Source of the DNA: Stomorhina lunata | Taxonomy: Eukaryota > Arthropoda > Insecta > Diptera > Rhiniidae | Length of the DNA: 64,000 bases | Direction of reading: 5' to 3' | Assembly (NCBI GenBank): GCA_933228675.1 | Contig: OW121743.1 | Coordinates: 14,391,224-14,455,223, forward strand | Part shown: in pieces, positions 10,036-23,400 of the stretch | How the letters are laid out: each line of letters opens with the position of its first letter | Position numbering within the stretch: position 1 is the first letter of the stretch | Notes under the pieces: model-generated | Databases searched by the model: none | What the model was told of the DNA's origin: nothing | The model's input: only the letters and a program-made list of their open reading frames with translations | Made by a program: the position numbers and the translations under genes

Positions 10036-11100
10036 TTAGTTAAATAAAATTTTCTATTGAAAATTTTTCGTTAAAAAAAATTTTCTATAGAAAAATTTTC
10101 TATAGAAAATTTTTCGTTAAAAAAATTTTTCTATAGAAAATTTTTCTTCAAAAAATTTTTTGGATAGAAAATTTTTCGTGAAAAAAAAAATTTCTATTGA
10201 AAATTTTTTGTTAAAAAAATTTTTTGTAGAAAATTTTTGGTTAAACAAATTTTTCTATGGACAATTTTTCGTTAAAAAAAATTTTCTATAGAAAATTTTT
10301 CGTTAAAAAAATTTTCCTTTAGAAAATTTTTCTATAGAAAATTTTTTGTTAAAAAATTTTTCTAAAGAAAATTTTTTGTAAAAAAAATTTTTCTACAGAA
10401 AATTTTTTGTTAAAAAATTTTGTCGGCAGAAAATCTTTCGTTAAAAAATTATTCAATAGAAAATTTTTCGTTAAAAAATTTTTCTATAGAAAATTTTTCG
10501 TTATAAAAATTTTTCTATAGAAAATTTTTTGTTAAAAAAATTTTTCTATAGAAAATTTTTTGTTAAAAAAATTTTTCTACAGAAAATTTTTCGTTGAAAA
10601 AAATTTTCTATAGAAAATTTTTCGTTAACAAAAATTTCGCTATAGAAAATTTTTCGTTAAATAAATTTTCGCTATAGAAAATTTTTCGTTAAAAAAAATT
10701 TTCTATAGGTAATTTTTCGTTAAAAAAATGTTCCTTTAGAAAATTTTTCTATAGAAAATTTTTTGTTAAAAAAATTTTTCTAAAGAAAATTTTTTGTTAA
10801 AAAAATTTTTCTACAAAAAATTTTTTGTTAAAAAAATTTTTCTACAAAAAATTTTTTGTTAAAAAATTTTTCGGCAGAAAATCTTTTGTTAAAAAATTTT
10901 TCTATAGAAAACATTTCGTTAAAAAATTTTTCTATAGAAAATTTTTCGTTAAAAAAACTTTTCTATAGAAAATTTTTCGTTAAAAAAATTTTCTATAGAA
11001 AATTTTTCGTTAAAAAAAATTTTCTATAGAAAATTTTTCGTTAAAAAAATTTTTCTATAGAAAATTTTTCGTTAAAAAAAATTTTCTATAGAAAATTTTT
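10036..11100 (+). repeat. ~29-bp satellite, forward orientation, block 1
   Basis: Tandem units built from AAATTTTCTATAGAAAATTT (a 20-bp perfect palindrome) joined by TTCGTTAAAA-type linkers. Copies vary, with TTTTGTTAAA and CTACAGAAAA variants. The linker gives the array direction. Here TTTTTCGTTAAA reads on the plus strand. Confidence 0.9.
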
Positions 11101-11363
11101 TGAAATTTTTTTGAATATTTTCTATCAAAATTTTTTTTCATCGGATGAAAAAAGATGAAAGTTATTTTGAACTGATAAATATCCCAAACGATTTTTTTAT
11201 TTTTTATTTTCATCGGATTGAAAAACGATACAAAATTTTTCGAACAATTAAAAATCTTTAGGGATTTTTATTATTTTTTAAACTTCAATGATTGTTTTTG
11301 TATGGATTAAAATATGAAAATATTGTTTTAAAAGTATTAATATTCGGTCTCTGAATTGTATAC
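11101..11363. other. AT-rich spacer inside the 29-bp array
   Basis: About 260 bp of non-repeat AT-rich sequence containing GAAAAAAGATGAAAG and CATCGGATTG motifs. It separates two copies of one array segment. Confidence 0.6.
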
Positions 11364-11815
11364 AAAAAATTTTTTGTTAAAAAAATTTTTCTACAAAAAA
11401 TTTTTTGTTAAAAAATTTTTCGGCAGAAAATCTTTTGTTAAAAAATTTTTATATAGAAAACATTTCGTTAAAAAATTTTTCTATAGAAAATTTTTCGTTA
11501 AAAAAACTTTTCTATAGAAAATTTTTCGTTAAAAAAATTTTCTATAGAAAATTTTTCGTTAAAAAAAAATTTTCCATAGAAAATTTTTCGTTAAAAAAAT
11601 TTTTCTATAGAAAATTTTTCGTTAAAAAAAATTTTCTATAGAAAATTTTTCGTTAAAAAAAATTTTCTATAGAAAATTTTTCGTTAAAAAAAATTTTCTA
11701 TAGAAAATTTTTCGTTAAAAAAATTTTTCTATAGAAAATTTTTCGTTAAAAAAAAATTTCTATAGAAAATTTTTCGTTAAAAAAAAATTTGTACAGAAAA
11801 TTTTTCGTTAAATTT
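11364..11815 (+). repeat. ~29-bp satellite, forward orientation, block 2 (segmental duplicate of block 1)
   Basis: The first ~280 bp repeats the order of variant units found at about 10814-11100: two CTACAAAAAATTTTTTG units, then CGGCAGAAAATCTTTTG, then GAAAACATTTCG, then AAAAAACTTTTCTATAG. A shared order of rare variants shows a segmental duplication, not independent expansion. Confidence 0.85.
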
Positions 11816-12959
11816 TTGCAAAATTTACTAACTCTTTAACTCTTTCAATATATCAAGAATTCTCTAAAGGGATAGTAAGAGACGATATTTTTTTTGATAT
11901 TTTTTTTTTTTTGCTATCTTTTCTCCCTTATCTGTTTTTGGCCATGCAAGGTCAAAGTAATAATTATGAAACATTTTTAGCAAAAATATTATTATACTCT
12001 CAGTTGTTGAAATTTTATAGTTCTTTTTTTTGCCTAAATTGATATGATTTTCTTATATGATGTATTTTCTTAGATTCTATTTAATATAGAAAAATTACTT
12101 ATGTGAAAGCAAGACTTCAAAACAAACCAGATAATGATCGAAACATAAACAAATCTTGGCAAAAGATCCGATGAGAACGAACTAGGGGAACCAGTATTTC
12201 ATAAGAGGTTAAGGAGCAAAGCTTAATTAAAAAGGCACTGATAATAAAAAAGATCTCCAGTATAAAATCTAAGGTTTTAGGAAAGATTTAGAAAATTTTA
12301 AAAATATTCAAAATATTTTTTGGGTTGAGCAAAATTTTAGGATGTGGGGTACCCTTTCCTAAAAAATTTTATGAAAAAAAAATTTGTTATCAATTACCAT
12401 TATTTCTTAATTTTTAAGTAACTGGTAATAAAGGATATCAATCTCCAACATCAAAGGCTTTTAGGAATACTTTAAAACTATTCAATTTTTTTTTTTGTTT
12501 TTCAAAATTTTAGGATGTAGGGTACCCTTTCCTAAAAAATTTTTATGAAAAAAGTTGTTATCATTTATCATTATTTCTTTACTCTATCTCTCTATGATGA
12601 CATCCACGAGAATTCATTCATCTACGAATTTGATGAGCTTTTGTCTGGCTTATCAAAATACTGGCGCGTTGTAATGATGCGACGGCCGTGTAGCCAACGA
12701 CGTCGTTATCTTTAAACTATGATGTCATTTCATCGTATGCAGATTCTATTTGTCTAATATTTTGTATTTTTATTATAATCATAAAATATATTTGCATATG
12801 CCCAGCCTGAGAGACAGACGGACAAATAGACATCTTGCAACAAAATGTTGCAGTCAATTGCCTTAAATGCAATTTACCTTTTTTATGATTTCATATTTTC
12901 TTAACATGATCGTGATGAGATGATAATGATAAATGGTGACAAATTAAACTGTTTCCAAA
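11816..12959. other. AT-rich spacer between inverted arrays, with a ~185-bp tandem duplication
   Basis: No gene is visible. Around 12250-12420 and 12435-12590 a segment containing AAAATTTTAGGATGT and GGGTACCCTTTCCTAAAAAA occurs twice, diverged. A less AT-rich patch (12600-12760) has CGTTGTAATGATGCGACGGC, with no coding support. Confidence 0.55.
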
Positions 12960-15900
12960 ACTGAACGAACAATTTTCTATAGAAAAATTGTTTAACAAAA
13001 ATTTTCTGAAAAATTTTTTTAAAGAAAATTTTTTTATAGAAAAATTTTCTATAGAAAAATCTTTTTAACGAAAAATTTTGTGTAGAAAAATTTTTTTAAC
13101 GAAAAATTTTCTATAGAAAAATTTTTTTAACGAAAAATGTTCTATAGAAAAATTTTTTTAACGAAAAATTTTCTATAGAAAAATTTTTTTAACTAAAAAT
13201 TTTCTATACAAAAATTATTTTCACCAAAAAATTTCTATAGAAAAATTTTTTTAACGAAAAATTTTCTATAGAAAAATTTTTTTAACCAAAAATTTTTTAT
13301 AGAAAAATTTTTTTAACGAAAAAATTTCTATAGAAAATTTCTTTAACGAAAAATTTTCTATAGAAAATTTTTTTAACGAAAAATTTTCTATAGAAAAATT
13401 TTTTTAACGAAAAAATTTCTAAAGAAAAATTTTTTTAACGAAAAATTTTCTATAGAAAAATTTTTTTAACGAAAAAATTTCTATCGAAAAATTTTTTTAA
13501 CGAAAAAATTTCTAAAGAAAAATTTTTTTAACGAAAAAATTTCTAAAGAAAAATTTTTTTAACGAAAAATTTTCTATAGAAAATTTTTTTAACGAAAAAT
13601 TATCTATAGAAAATTTTTTTAACGAAAAATTTTCTATAGAAAAATTATTTTAACGAAAAAATTTCTATCGAAAAATTTTTTTAACGAAAAAATTTCTAAA
13701 GAAAAATTTTTTTAACGAAAACTTTTCTATAGAAAAATTTTTTTAACCAAAAATTTTTTTAACCAAAAATTTTCTATAGAAAAATTTTTTTACCGAAAAA
13801 TTTTCTAAAGAAAAATTTTTTTAACGAAAAATTTTCTATTTTTTTAACGAAAAATTTTCTATAGAAAACATTCTTTTAACAAAAAATTTTCTATAGAAAA
13901 ATTTTTTTACCGAAAAATTTTCTATAGAAACATTTTCTATAGAAAAATTTGTCTAACGAAAAATTTTCTATAGAAAAATTTTTTTAACGAAAAATTTTCT
14001 ATCGAAAAATTTTCTTAATGAAAAATATTCTTAATGAAAAATTTTCTATACAAAGATCTTTTTTAACGAAAAATTTTCTAGAGAAATTTTTTTAACGAAA
14101 AATATTTTTTAACAAAAAATTTTCTATAGAAAAATGTTTTTAACAAAAAAATTTTTTAGAAAATATTATTTAAGGAAAAATTTTCTATATAAAAAATTTT
14201 TTTTACGAAAAATTTTCTATAGAAAAATTTTTTTCACGAAAAATTTTCTATAGAAAAATTTTTTTAACGAAAAATTTTCTATAGAAAAATTTTTTTAACT
14301 AAAAATTTTGTATAGAAAAATTTTTTTAGCGAAAAATTTTCTATAGAAAAATTTATTTAGCGAAAAATTTTCTATAGAAAAATTTTTTTAGCGAAAAATT
14401 TTCTATAGAAAAATTTTTTTAGCAAAAAATTTTCTATAGAAAAATTTTTTGAACTAAAAATTTTCTAACGAAAAATTTTTTTTAACGAAAAATTTTTTTT
14501 AACAAAAAATTTTCTATAGAAAAATTTTTTAAACGAAAAATTTTCTATAGAAAAATTTTTTTAACGAAAAATTTTCTATAGAAAAATTTTTTAACGAAAA
14601 ATTTTCTACAGAAAAATTTTTTTAACGAAAAATTTTCTATAGAAAATTTTTTTAACGAAAAATTTTCTATAGAAAATTTTTTTTAACGAAAAATTTTCTA
14701 TAGAAAATTTTTTTTAACGAAAAATTTTCTATAGAAAATTTTTTTTAACGAAAAATTTACTATAAAAAACTTTTTTTTCCGAAGAATTTTCTATAGAAAA
14801 TTATTTTTAACGAAAAACTTTCTATAGAAAATTATTTTTAACGAAAAATTTTCTATAGAAAATTTTTTTTTAACGAAAAATTTTCTATAGGAAATTTTTT
14901 TTAACGAAAAATTTTCTATAGAAAATTTTTTTTAACGAAAAATTTTCTACAGAAAAATTTTTTTAACGAAAAATTTTCTATAGAAAATTTTTTTAACGAA
15001 AGATTTTCTATAGAAAATTTTTTTTAACGAAAAATTTTCTATAGAAAATTTTTTTTAACGAAAAATTTTCTATAGAAAATTTTTTTTAACGAAAAATTTT
15101 CTATAGAAAATTTTTTTTAACGAAAAATTTACTATAGAAAACTTTTTTTTCCGAAGAATTTTCTATAGAAAATTATTTTTAACGAAAAATTTTCTATAGA
15201 AAATTTTTTTTAACGAAAAATTTACTACAGAAAATTTTTTTATCCGAAGAATTTTCTATAGAAAATTATTTTTAACGAAAAATTTTCTATATAAAATTAT
15301 TTTTAACGAAAAATTTTCTATAGAAAATTTTTTTTAACAAAAAATTTTCATTAAAAAATTTTATTGAAAATTTTTTTTAACGAAAAATTTTCTATAGAAA
15401 ATTTTTTTAACGAAAAATTTTCTATAGAAACATTTTTTGAACTAAAAATTTTCTATAGAAAAAAAATTTTAACGTACAATTTTCTATAGAAACATTTTTT
15501 TAACAAAACATTTTCTATAGAAATATTTTTTGAACTAAAATTTTTTTATAGAAAAATGTTTTAAACGAAAAATTTTCTATAGAAAAATTTTTTTAACGAA
15601 AAAGTTTAAGAGAAAAGTTTTTTACGAAAAATTTTTAAGAGAAAACTTTTTTTACCGAAAAATTTTCTTGAGAAAAATTTCTTTTAACGAAAACTTTTCT
15701 ATAGAAAAAATTTTTGCACTAAAAATTTTCTATAAAAAAATTTTTTGAACTAAAAATTTTCTATAGAAACATTTTTTGAACTAAACATTTTTTTACAAAA
15801 AATTTTTTAACGCAAAATTTTGTATAGTAAAATTTTGTTTAAGGAAAATTTTCTATAGAAAAAATTTTTTTAACGAAAAATTTTCTATAGAGAAACGAAA

Positions 15901-16165
15901 AATTGTCTATAGAAAAATTTTTGTTAAGAAAAATTTTCTATAGAAAAATTTTTTTTACGACAAATTTTGTATAGAAAAATTTTCTATAGAAACATGTCTT
16001 TTAAGTAAAATTTTCTGTAGAAAAACTTTTTTTACAAAAAGTTTTCTATAGAAAAATTTTCTGTACACAAAAATTTTTTTTAGCGAAAAATTTTCTACAT
16101 ACTACATTTTTTTCAAAGATAAATTTTCTATAGACAAATTTTTTTAACGAAAATGTTTCTTAATT
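12960..16165 (-). repeat. ~29-bp satellite, inverted orientation, ~3.2 kb
   Basis: About 105 units of TTTTTTTAACGAAAAA plus TTTTCTATAGAAAA. This is the exact reverse complement of the unit at 10036-11815 (linker TTTTTCGTTAAA). The two arrays thus form a large inverted repeat with a ~1.1-kb spacer. The edges are more degenerate than the centre (about 14500-15350). It ends shortly before the first exon of the large gene. Confidence 0.92.
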
Positions 16166-16953
16166 TGTCGGCTTGAGTAAAAAATTTCCATTACTGTTTA
16201 TTTCAAACCTTATTCAAAAAAATAATCTCACATTTAATCATCAAAAAAAAATCACTACCCTCAAAACAAAAACTAAAATTTAAGTAATACCACTCTATAA
16301 AAACGCTAAAATCATTTAAAACTAATATTCAAAATTTGTAAATTTCAAAAACCAATTTCATCTTGAAAAACCCTAAAAAACAAAACCGAAAACCAAATTA
16401 GTTTAATAAATAAATAAAAAAAAAGAAATTCTTTGACTAAAAAAAACGCTTGTAAGTTTATTATTTCACAAAGAGTTTGAAGAAAAAAACGTAAGAAAAT
16501 TTAATTAAAAAAAATTAAGTCACAAATCGGTTAAATTTAAACAAAAAACACCAAAAAAGAAGAAAAACTGAAAAAAATTTAAATTAACTCATAAGTAGAA
16601 AATTAAGTGATGGTCTCAGTTTTTTGTAATAAATTTTATTAAAAGTTTATTTTTTATAAATAAAACCTAATTTAAAAATAAGAATCTACAAGCGTTTTTA
16701 AAGCAAAGAATTTTTTTACAGCTCTCAATTAATTTTTAAAAAAATTTCTTATAATTTTTATATATTTTCAAATTTTTCCTTACAAAAATTCTTTATATAT
16801 GAGTCCATCACAATTTTCTTTAACTTATTTACTAACAAAAATAACGATTAAAAATACTTACCCCAAATTGTGACTTGATTTTTCTCTTAAAATCCCTCTC
16901 TTTAAAAAATACTCTTAATTTCTATACTCTTACTCTCTCCTTTCCTCTCTTAG
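16166..16953. other. AT-rich sequence and 3' splice site region upstream of exon A
   Basis: Very AT-rich, with a strong polypyrimidine tract (CTCTTACTCTCTCC, then TTTCCTCTCTTAG) ending at 16953. It is the 3' end of an intron whose 5' exon is not seen in the window. Confidence 0.6.
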
Positions 16954-17421
16954 AACAATCGCTGCATATCTAGTAATGTTTCGGAGCAAATCGAGAAGCT
17001 GATCGATGAAAAATGTCGCATACTCAATAAAACTGGCACACCCAAATCGAGTGCTTTACATTTGGCCAATTGGATGAAGGGTCAGTTGGACAAACAGCAG
17101 GAACAAGCTCGTCTGGCTGTAGCCAATTCTCTGGCCTTGCATCCTCCATCTCTCTCTGGCCAGGCAGCTGCAGATGATGAGACTGTCAATTGTCAGGAAA
17201 ATGATCAAGATGAGCGTATTACATTTTGGACGCGCCAGCAGCTGGAGAAGCGTACACAGGAGTTAAATTTGGCCAAAGAGAATGGTCAATTTTCGGTAAA
17301 GGCAAATTTTGGTGGTAAACGTTTAAGTGGTGTCGATCAAATGAGCATGAGTGATGTGGCCTCGTTTACGGAGGGTGTTAGTCAGATCAGTCAGTCGCAT
17401 AGTACAACATCGGATAGTCAG
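16954..17421 (+). CDS. Large gene, exon A (156 codons)
   Basis: Acceptor TCTCTTAG at 16946-16953 and donor CAG|GTAAGG. The exon is open from its first base, and TAG of the acceptor itself is in frame, so it cannot extend upstream. It encodes a charged, probably coiled-coil start (SEQIEKLIDEKCRILNK), then WMKGQLDKQQEQARLA, ITFWTRQQLEKRTQEL and a Ser-rich end. Starting translation at an internal TTG is not needed. Confidence 0.85.
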
Positions 17422-20400
17422 GTAAGGAACATTTTCCTTAAAAAACAGTTACTTATATAAAAATAAGGAGTAGATTATTATAATTCCTGGCTAAGTGGAG
17501 TAAAAACAGAACTAAAACAGAACTAGAACAGAGCTAGAACAGAACTAGAACAGAACTAGAACAGAACTAGAACAGAACTAGAACAGAACTAGAACAGAAC
17601 TAGAACAGAACTAGAACAGAACTAGAACTAGAACAGAACTAGAACAGAACTAGAACAGAACTAGAACAGAACTAGAACAGAACTAGAACAGAACTAGAAC
17701 AGAACTAGAACAGAACTAGAACAGAACTAGAACAGAACTAGAACAGAACTAGAACAGAACTAGAACAGAACTAGAACAGAACTAGAACAGAACTAGAACA
17801 GAACAGAACTAGAACAGAACTAGAACAGAACTAGAACAGAACTAGAACAGAACTAGAACAGAACTAGAACAGAACTAGAACAGAACTAGAACAGAACTAG
17901 AACAGAACTAGAACAGAACTAGAACAGAACTAGAACAGAACTAGAACAGAACTAGAACAAACCTAGAACAAACCTAGAACAGAACTAGAACAGAATCAAG
18001 ATCAGAATCAAGAACAAAACCAAGAACAAAAACAGGAACAGAATCGAGAACTGAATCAGAACATAATCAAGAACAGAACTAGAGCGGAATCAAAACTTAA
18101 ATCAAGAATTAAGAACAGAATCGAGAACAGAATCGAAAACTGAATCAAGAACAGAATCAGGAACAGAATCAAGAACAGAATCAAAAACAGAATCAAGAAC
18201 AGAATCAAGAACAGAATCAAGAACAGAATCAGGAACAGAATTAAGAACAGAATCACGAACAAATTCAAGAACATTATCAAGAACAGAATCAAGAACAGAA
18301 TCAAGAACAAAATCAGGAACAGAATCGAGAACTGAATCAGAACATAATCAAGAACAGAATCAAGAACAGAACTAGAGCGGAATCAAAACTTAAATCAAGA
18401 ACAGAATCGAGAACAGAATCAAGAACAGAATCAAGAACAGAATCAAGAACAGAATTAAGAACAGAATTAAGAATAGAATCACGAACAAAATCAAGAACAT
18501 AATCAGGAACAGAATCAAGAACAGAATTAAGAACAGGATCACGAAGAAAATCAAGAACAGAATCAAGAAAAGAATCAAGAACAGAATCACGAACAAAACC
18601 AAGAACAAAATCAAGAACAAAATCAGGAACAGAATCAAGAATAGAATCAAGAACAGAATCAAGAACTGAATCAAGAACTGAATCAAGAACTAGAGCAGAA
18701 TCAAAACTTAAATCAATAATCGAGAACTGAATCAAGAACAGAATCGGGAAGTGAATAAAAAACAAAATCAAGATTATAATCAAGAACAGTATCAAAAACA
18801 GGGTGAAGAACAATATTAAGAACAGAACTAGAATTTAAGTCGTACTGGACAGTTTTAGATTTGACTTTTCCCGTTCATTTCGAATTTAAATACTTTGTAA
18901 ATTCCTCAGCTTTCTCGAGTTGTATTGAAGATACCACTCATTCCATCTCTTCATTATTAAAATTTCTGCTCATGTCATGCTTCTCTCATATCCTCCTTCT
19001 CTCTTTCTTGCTCTCTTCCATTCGCTTTTCCACAGATCACCGTACGCTCTAGCCCCATTGTCTTAGACAAACTTGCCGTTTGTCGTCATTGTCATAAAAA
19101 TTGCCAACAGCAGCAGCAACCGCATCATCCAAATGCCAGCCCCACATCGCTACATCAATCGAAAAACCACCCAGTCACGGGAGAGGATAAAACTAAATGT
19201 CCTCTCTCACCATCCTCACAAATGCGCTCAGCCTCAGGTCTCATTTGTAATTCGCTAAAGGTACAGCATAGTCAATCATCACCCCAACGCTGTTGTAATG
19301 TCAATGGCGGTACTGGCGGTAGTAGTAGAGCCAGTAGTGTAACTAGCATATCATCGGGTACCGTAACGGGCGAGAAGCCCGGTAATAAGGGAGCTAGCAG
19401 TAGTAAATGTGATGTAGCTGATACGGAAAGTGATGTTGCTCAATTGATATCCGATGATATTTATCAATCAGAGGCCACGGATGATGGGAATACGGGGGTC
19501 AATACCAGCAGCAGCATCAGCAGCCGGGAGGGCATCGGTAGCCGGGAAATCATCAGTATCGGGGAAGGCATCGAGGAAGCGCGTCGACGAATCACCGACA
19601 ACATCCACAGACTACGAATTCTAGATGAGCACAATGAGGCGGCCGTTTTAATGAATGGCCACTGCTCGCAAGACACAACAACGACTACAACGACCAGCAC
19701 ACCTAATACGACAGCCACCAGCACGTCGACCTCCTCGGGGACCGAGAGTGAGGAAAAGGAACAGCCTTTTAAGCCAGAGCCGCCACCTAGAAAGTTTTCA
19801 TGCATACAACCGCAAAAGGCCAAGGAGTTAGAGGAAGAGAATAAAGTTAAGGAAATGGTAAAAATGAGTGTTACAATAACGGAGACGGCTAAGATTGTTA
19901 TAGTAGAGGATACCACAATCAAGGTGGCACCTGTTAAGTCCCCCCGATCACCCAAGTCCCCTAAGTCGCCAAAATCTCCCAAGACACCCTCAACACCTAA
20001 ATCGGGTAGATCACAGGGTAGCAGCACTAAATCCAACCAATTTGTGCCCTGCAACTGCAAATGTCTGCCAGAAGACTTTGCCAATACCACTTTGAGTCCC
20101 GAGGAGGTGGAGTTGAAGACCTGCAAAATGCTAGAGTCCCCCAAACAATCTCCCAAAATGCCAAGATCTTTTACAGAGGAAGAGAGACAAGATCCTCACA
20201 AATATTGTAAATGCACCTGTGACAAGGTAATGCAGGAGAACTTGAATAACAAACAGGACAAGGAGGATGATGATCTATCGCTGATGTTAATAGGCCTGGC
20301 CCAGTTAACACCGGCAGCCAAATTATTGAATATGAAGACTCCTACGGCTCCTGTGCCTACACCCACCCAGAATTTTGCCACATATAGTGAAAATGGTTTT

Positions 20401-23400
20401 GTGCCTACCATAGCCATAGTGCCGGCTACCCCAGACTCGGTTTTAACCAAGACCACCACAAATTTGTGGGATAATACCACTCATGTAACCACCAGTACAG
20501 CAAGCATGATTAGCCTGGGTCCCAGACAGGCGGTTATAGAAAATATACCCGAAGATTCTTGTGATGAGTCTCCTTTGGATGAGGAGCCACCCTACAGACC
20601 CATGTCCAGTTCTCTAAGACGTTTTGGTACCATGTCTAGCTTGGAGCGTTTACCCTCCGAAGATCGTTTGGAAGACAATCTGGATGATGATTTCGATGAT
20701 GACGAGGAGGACGAGGATGATGGCGATGAAGTGGATGATGAAGATGAGGAGTTAATGGACAAGGCCAGGGCCGATAATATTGAATTGGATAATGAAATTA
20801 GAGTGGTGACCAAGGCTATTTATGAGAACTCTGAAGAGGCGGGCTCCTCAAATAATCTGAATGGCAATGCCTGGACAAGTAGAGCTTCAACTTTTGTCTC
20901 AGGCAAAATGTCTTTCTTTGAGGAATCTCGAGCCTTTATAGACAAATATTTGGGTAGATGGAATCAAGAACAGGGTAATGTATCGAATAATGGCATAACC
21001 TCGGATCCAGAAGAACAAATGGATGAATGCACCTCGGGGGCAACATCGGGAGAAGAGGTCTGGGGTACTCCCACCAGTGGGGGTGATAATGATGATATGC
21101 ATTTGGCCAATTCGGAAAATACACAATCGGTGAGTACTTTCAAAATATTTAAAATCTAAAAAATAAAATTCTTATAACATTTCTTTGATCCCATCCATCC
21201 AAAGTCTCCTACCAAATCCAGCAATTCCCTTAACGATGATGATGACACCGAGTTAATGATGGATGAGTTACTAATGGCTCCTCCCATGTCGGCCAGCACC
21301 ATACGCGGTCTATTACCACGGTAAGTCTAAATGATCTTATTTTCCTAGAATTTTAGTAAAGAAATTTTTATTTCACTTAAACAAATTAACTCAACTCCTT
21401 ATAAATAGTTGTTAGTTAAAAATTTTTGTTTATCTTTTTAACCTAAAAAACCCCATTTGTTTTAAACATTTTCCAATACAAAATTAATTGTAATATTTCG
21501 TAAATATTTTTCTTTTTTTTTCTCCATATACTTTTTTTGTGTAGTTTTTACAGGTTAATATTGTTTTTGTGTTTAAATTATTTAATCATTTTTAAACATT
21601 TTTTAAAAGAACTTAGTTTAAGAGTTATCATCTTTCAGTATAAGTAGTCGAAAGAGAAAGATTTGAATAGTAGAGAAGAACTTTAGATTGAGTAGATCTA
21701 AGTGACATGGTAAATTTTTTACTAAATTGTTAAAAGTAGGGTTAAGTTTTTCCCAGAAGCCAGTTATATTTGGACAAACAGTAGAATAAATAACTACACT
21801 TTAAGCCAAGGTTGGCCATTATTTGCCTGGCAGGGGAGTAACAACAATTTCTCAAAAAAACAGAAACAAAAATGCTCAATAAGCTAACAAAGACAATACA
21901 TAACCAAAGACAATACATAACCATAACAAAACATACGACAAATACAAATCTCAGAGCACATTCTCATTTTAAGATTAAGCACTCTCTTCACTTGGCCAAC
22001 CTTGCTTTAAACAGTCTTCTCCAGTAGATATGTGAGAATTGTATATAGCGTACATTGGGTTACCTTCTTTGGAAAAGGGATAGTAGGGATTTAACAGGTG
22101 GTTAAATTATTTAACACTGTAATTGCAAGTCTTGTTTATTTTTTGAAGAGCAAAGTGATGCCATTGTTGTTCTTTGGACGCATTTTTGACAATTTTTGTT
22201 CTTCATCTAATTTTATTTATTTTACATCGACAGCGTGTTATTGCTGTAGAATTATCGACGATAAAGAGGATGCATTAGTAATAAATAACACAAGTATACA
22301 CGGTTTTGGATCTAAACAACCAAAAGCCGTTTTTAAGATTATTTGGGGCGCTAAATCCGAATCTGCACTCCGTTTTTTATATCGGTTTTATATCGGACAA
22401 GCGGCTTCGCGAGCTTAAGCCTAGGCTGCTGGCTTAACGAGCGGTCCTTCTCAGATCGTGTCCACTTAGGCCCGCCTTGCGGAGCTGAGGGGACTTCCTC
22501 GGAAGTTAAGCCAGAGTTTTGATAGCCCTTTCTTTCGCTGCGATCTTTTTAAAAGAAAAGGAATCAGCAGGCTTGTTGATAATGGCTACGCTCCATTACA
22601 GAAATACCCTTGCAGCCGGGCAGATATGATTCTTCGGACGTTCAGAGGTGGAAAGAGGATCCGAAGACTGTTTCGCCGCCAATCTACGAACCTACGTGAT
22701 CAGCAAACTATTTTGGCTAGATGTCGCTACAAAAGTAGATGAAGTATTTTAAGCCGTAGTGATCTCAGTCGCATACCGCTCACTACAGCCCGAGACAGGC
22801 ACCGTGGGAAGAGAATTTCCTTAGATTATGAAGTCCTCGACAGGGGACATGATTTGACTTTTTCATGGTGGGTTAACAAAGTATTTAAACAAATGTCCTC
22901 CCCTTTTGGGAACAGAACAGACGCCCTGTAGGGTTTTTTTTTTTGAGAACGGACGGACCTTAAATCAAGAATCAGAGATTCAAACGTGCTGGGCTCCATC
23001 ACATCTACTCTGCACTTAAAGGATGCTTAGAGTCTTTTGAGACCTTATCCGACTAAAATAGATATTGACCGACTTAAAAGCTTCTTAAAGCGAGCCATAT
23101 CTTCGTAGTATCATGGATCCAAAAGGAGAAATGTTAGCTGCTATGCCAGTTTTTCAAAGGCAATCAATCATTTTAGTAATATATAAACAGAAGAGATGAA
23201 AACTTAAACCGATCTGATAGGAAAAGTCTTTGTAGACCTGATTTCAGTAAAATATATACATGTTGACAGTCTTATATACATGTTGACAGTCTTAAAGCCG
23301 TGATAGGACAGTTAGCCCCCAGGGGCCGAGTACCAATCGTCACATACACAACATGAACCAAAAAGAAAAAAACAAACTAAAATACGAAAAATACTCATTT

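Larger units (their letters stand above)
17422..19035 (+). other. Intron A-B, 1.6 kb, mostly satellite
   Basis: Begins GTAAGG and ends TTTTCCACAG. About 1.3 kb of it is the inverted 11-bp satellite and a degenerate 12-bp derivative. The last 190 bp are pyrimidine-rich unique sequence. Confidence 0.8.

Noticed and set aside
18056..18813. Minus-strand Leu/Ile/Phe-rich and Val/Asp/Ser-rich frames
   Set aside because: By-products of the 12-bp intronic repeat, a multiple of three. Two overlapping frames are open over the same DNA.
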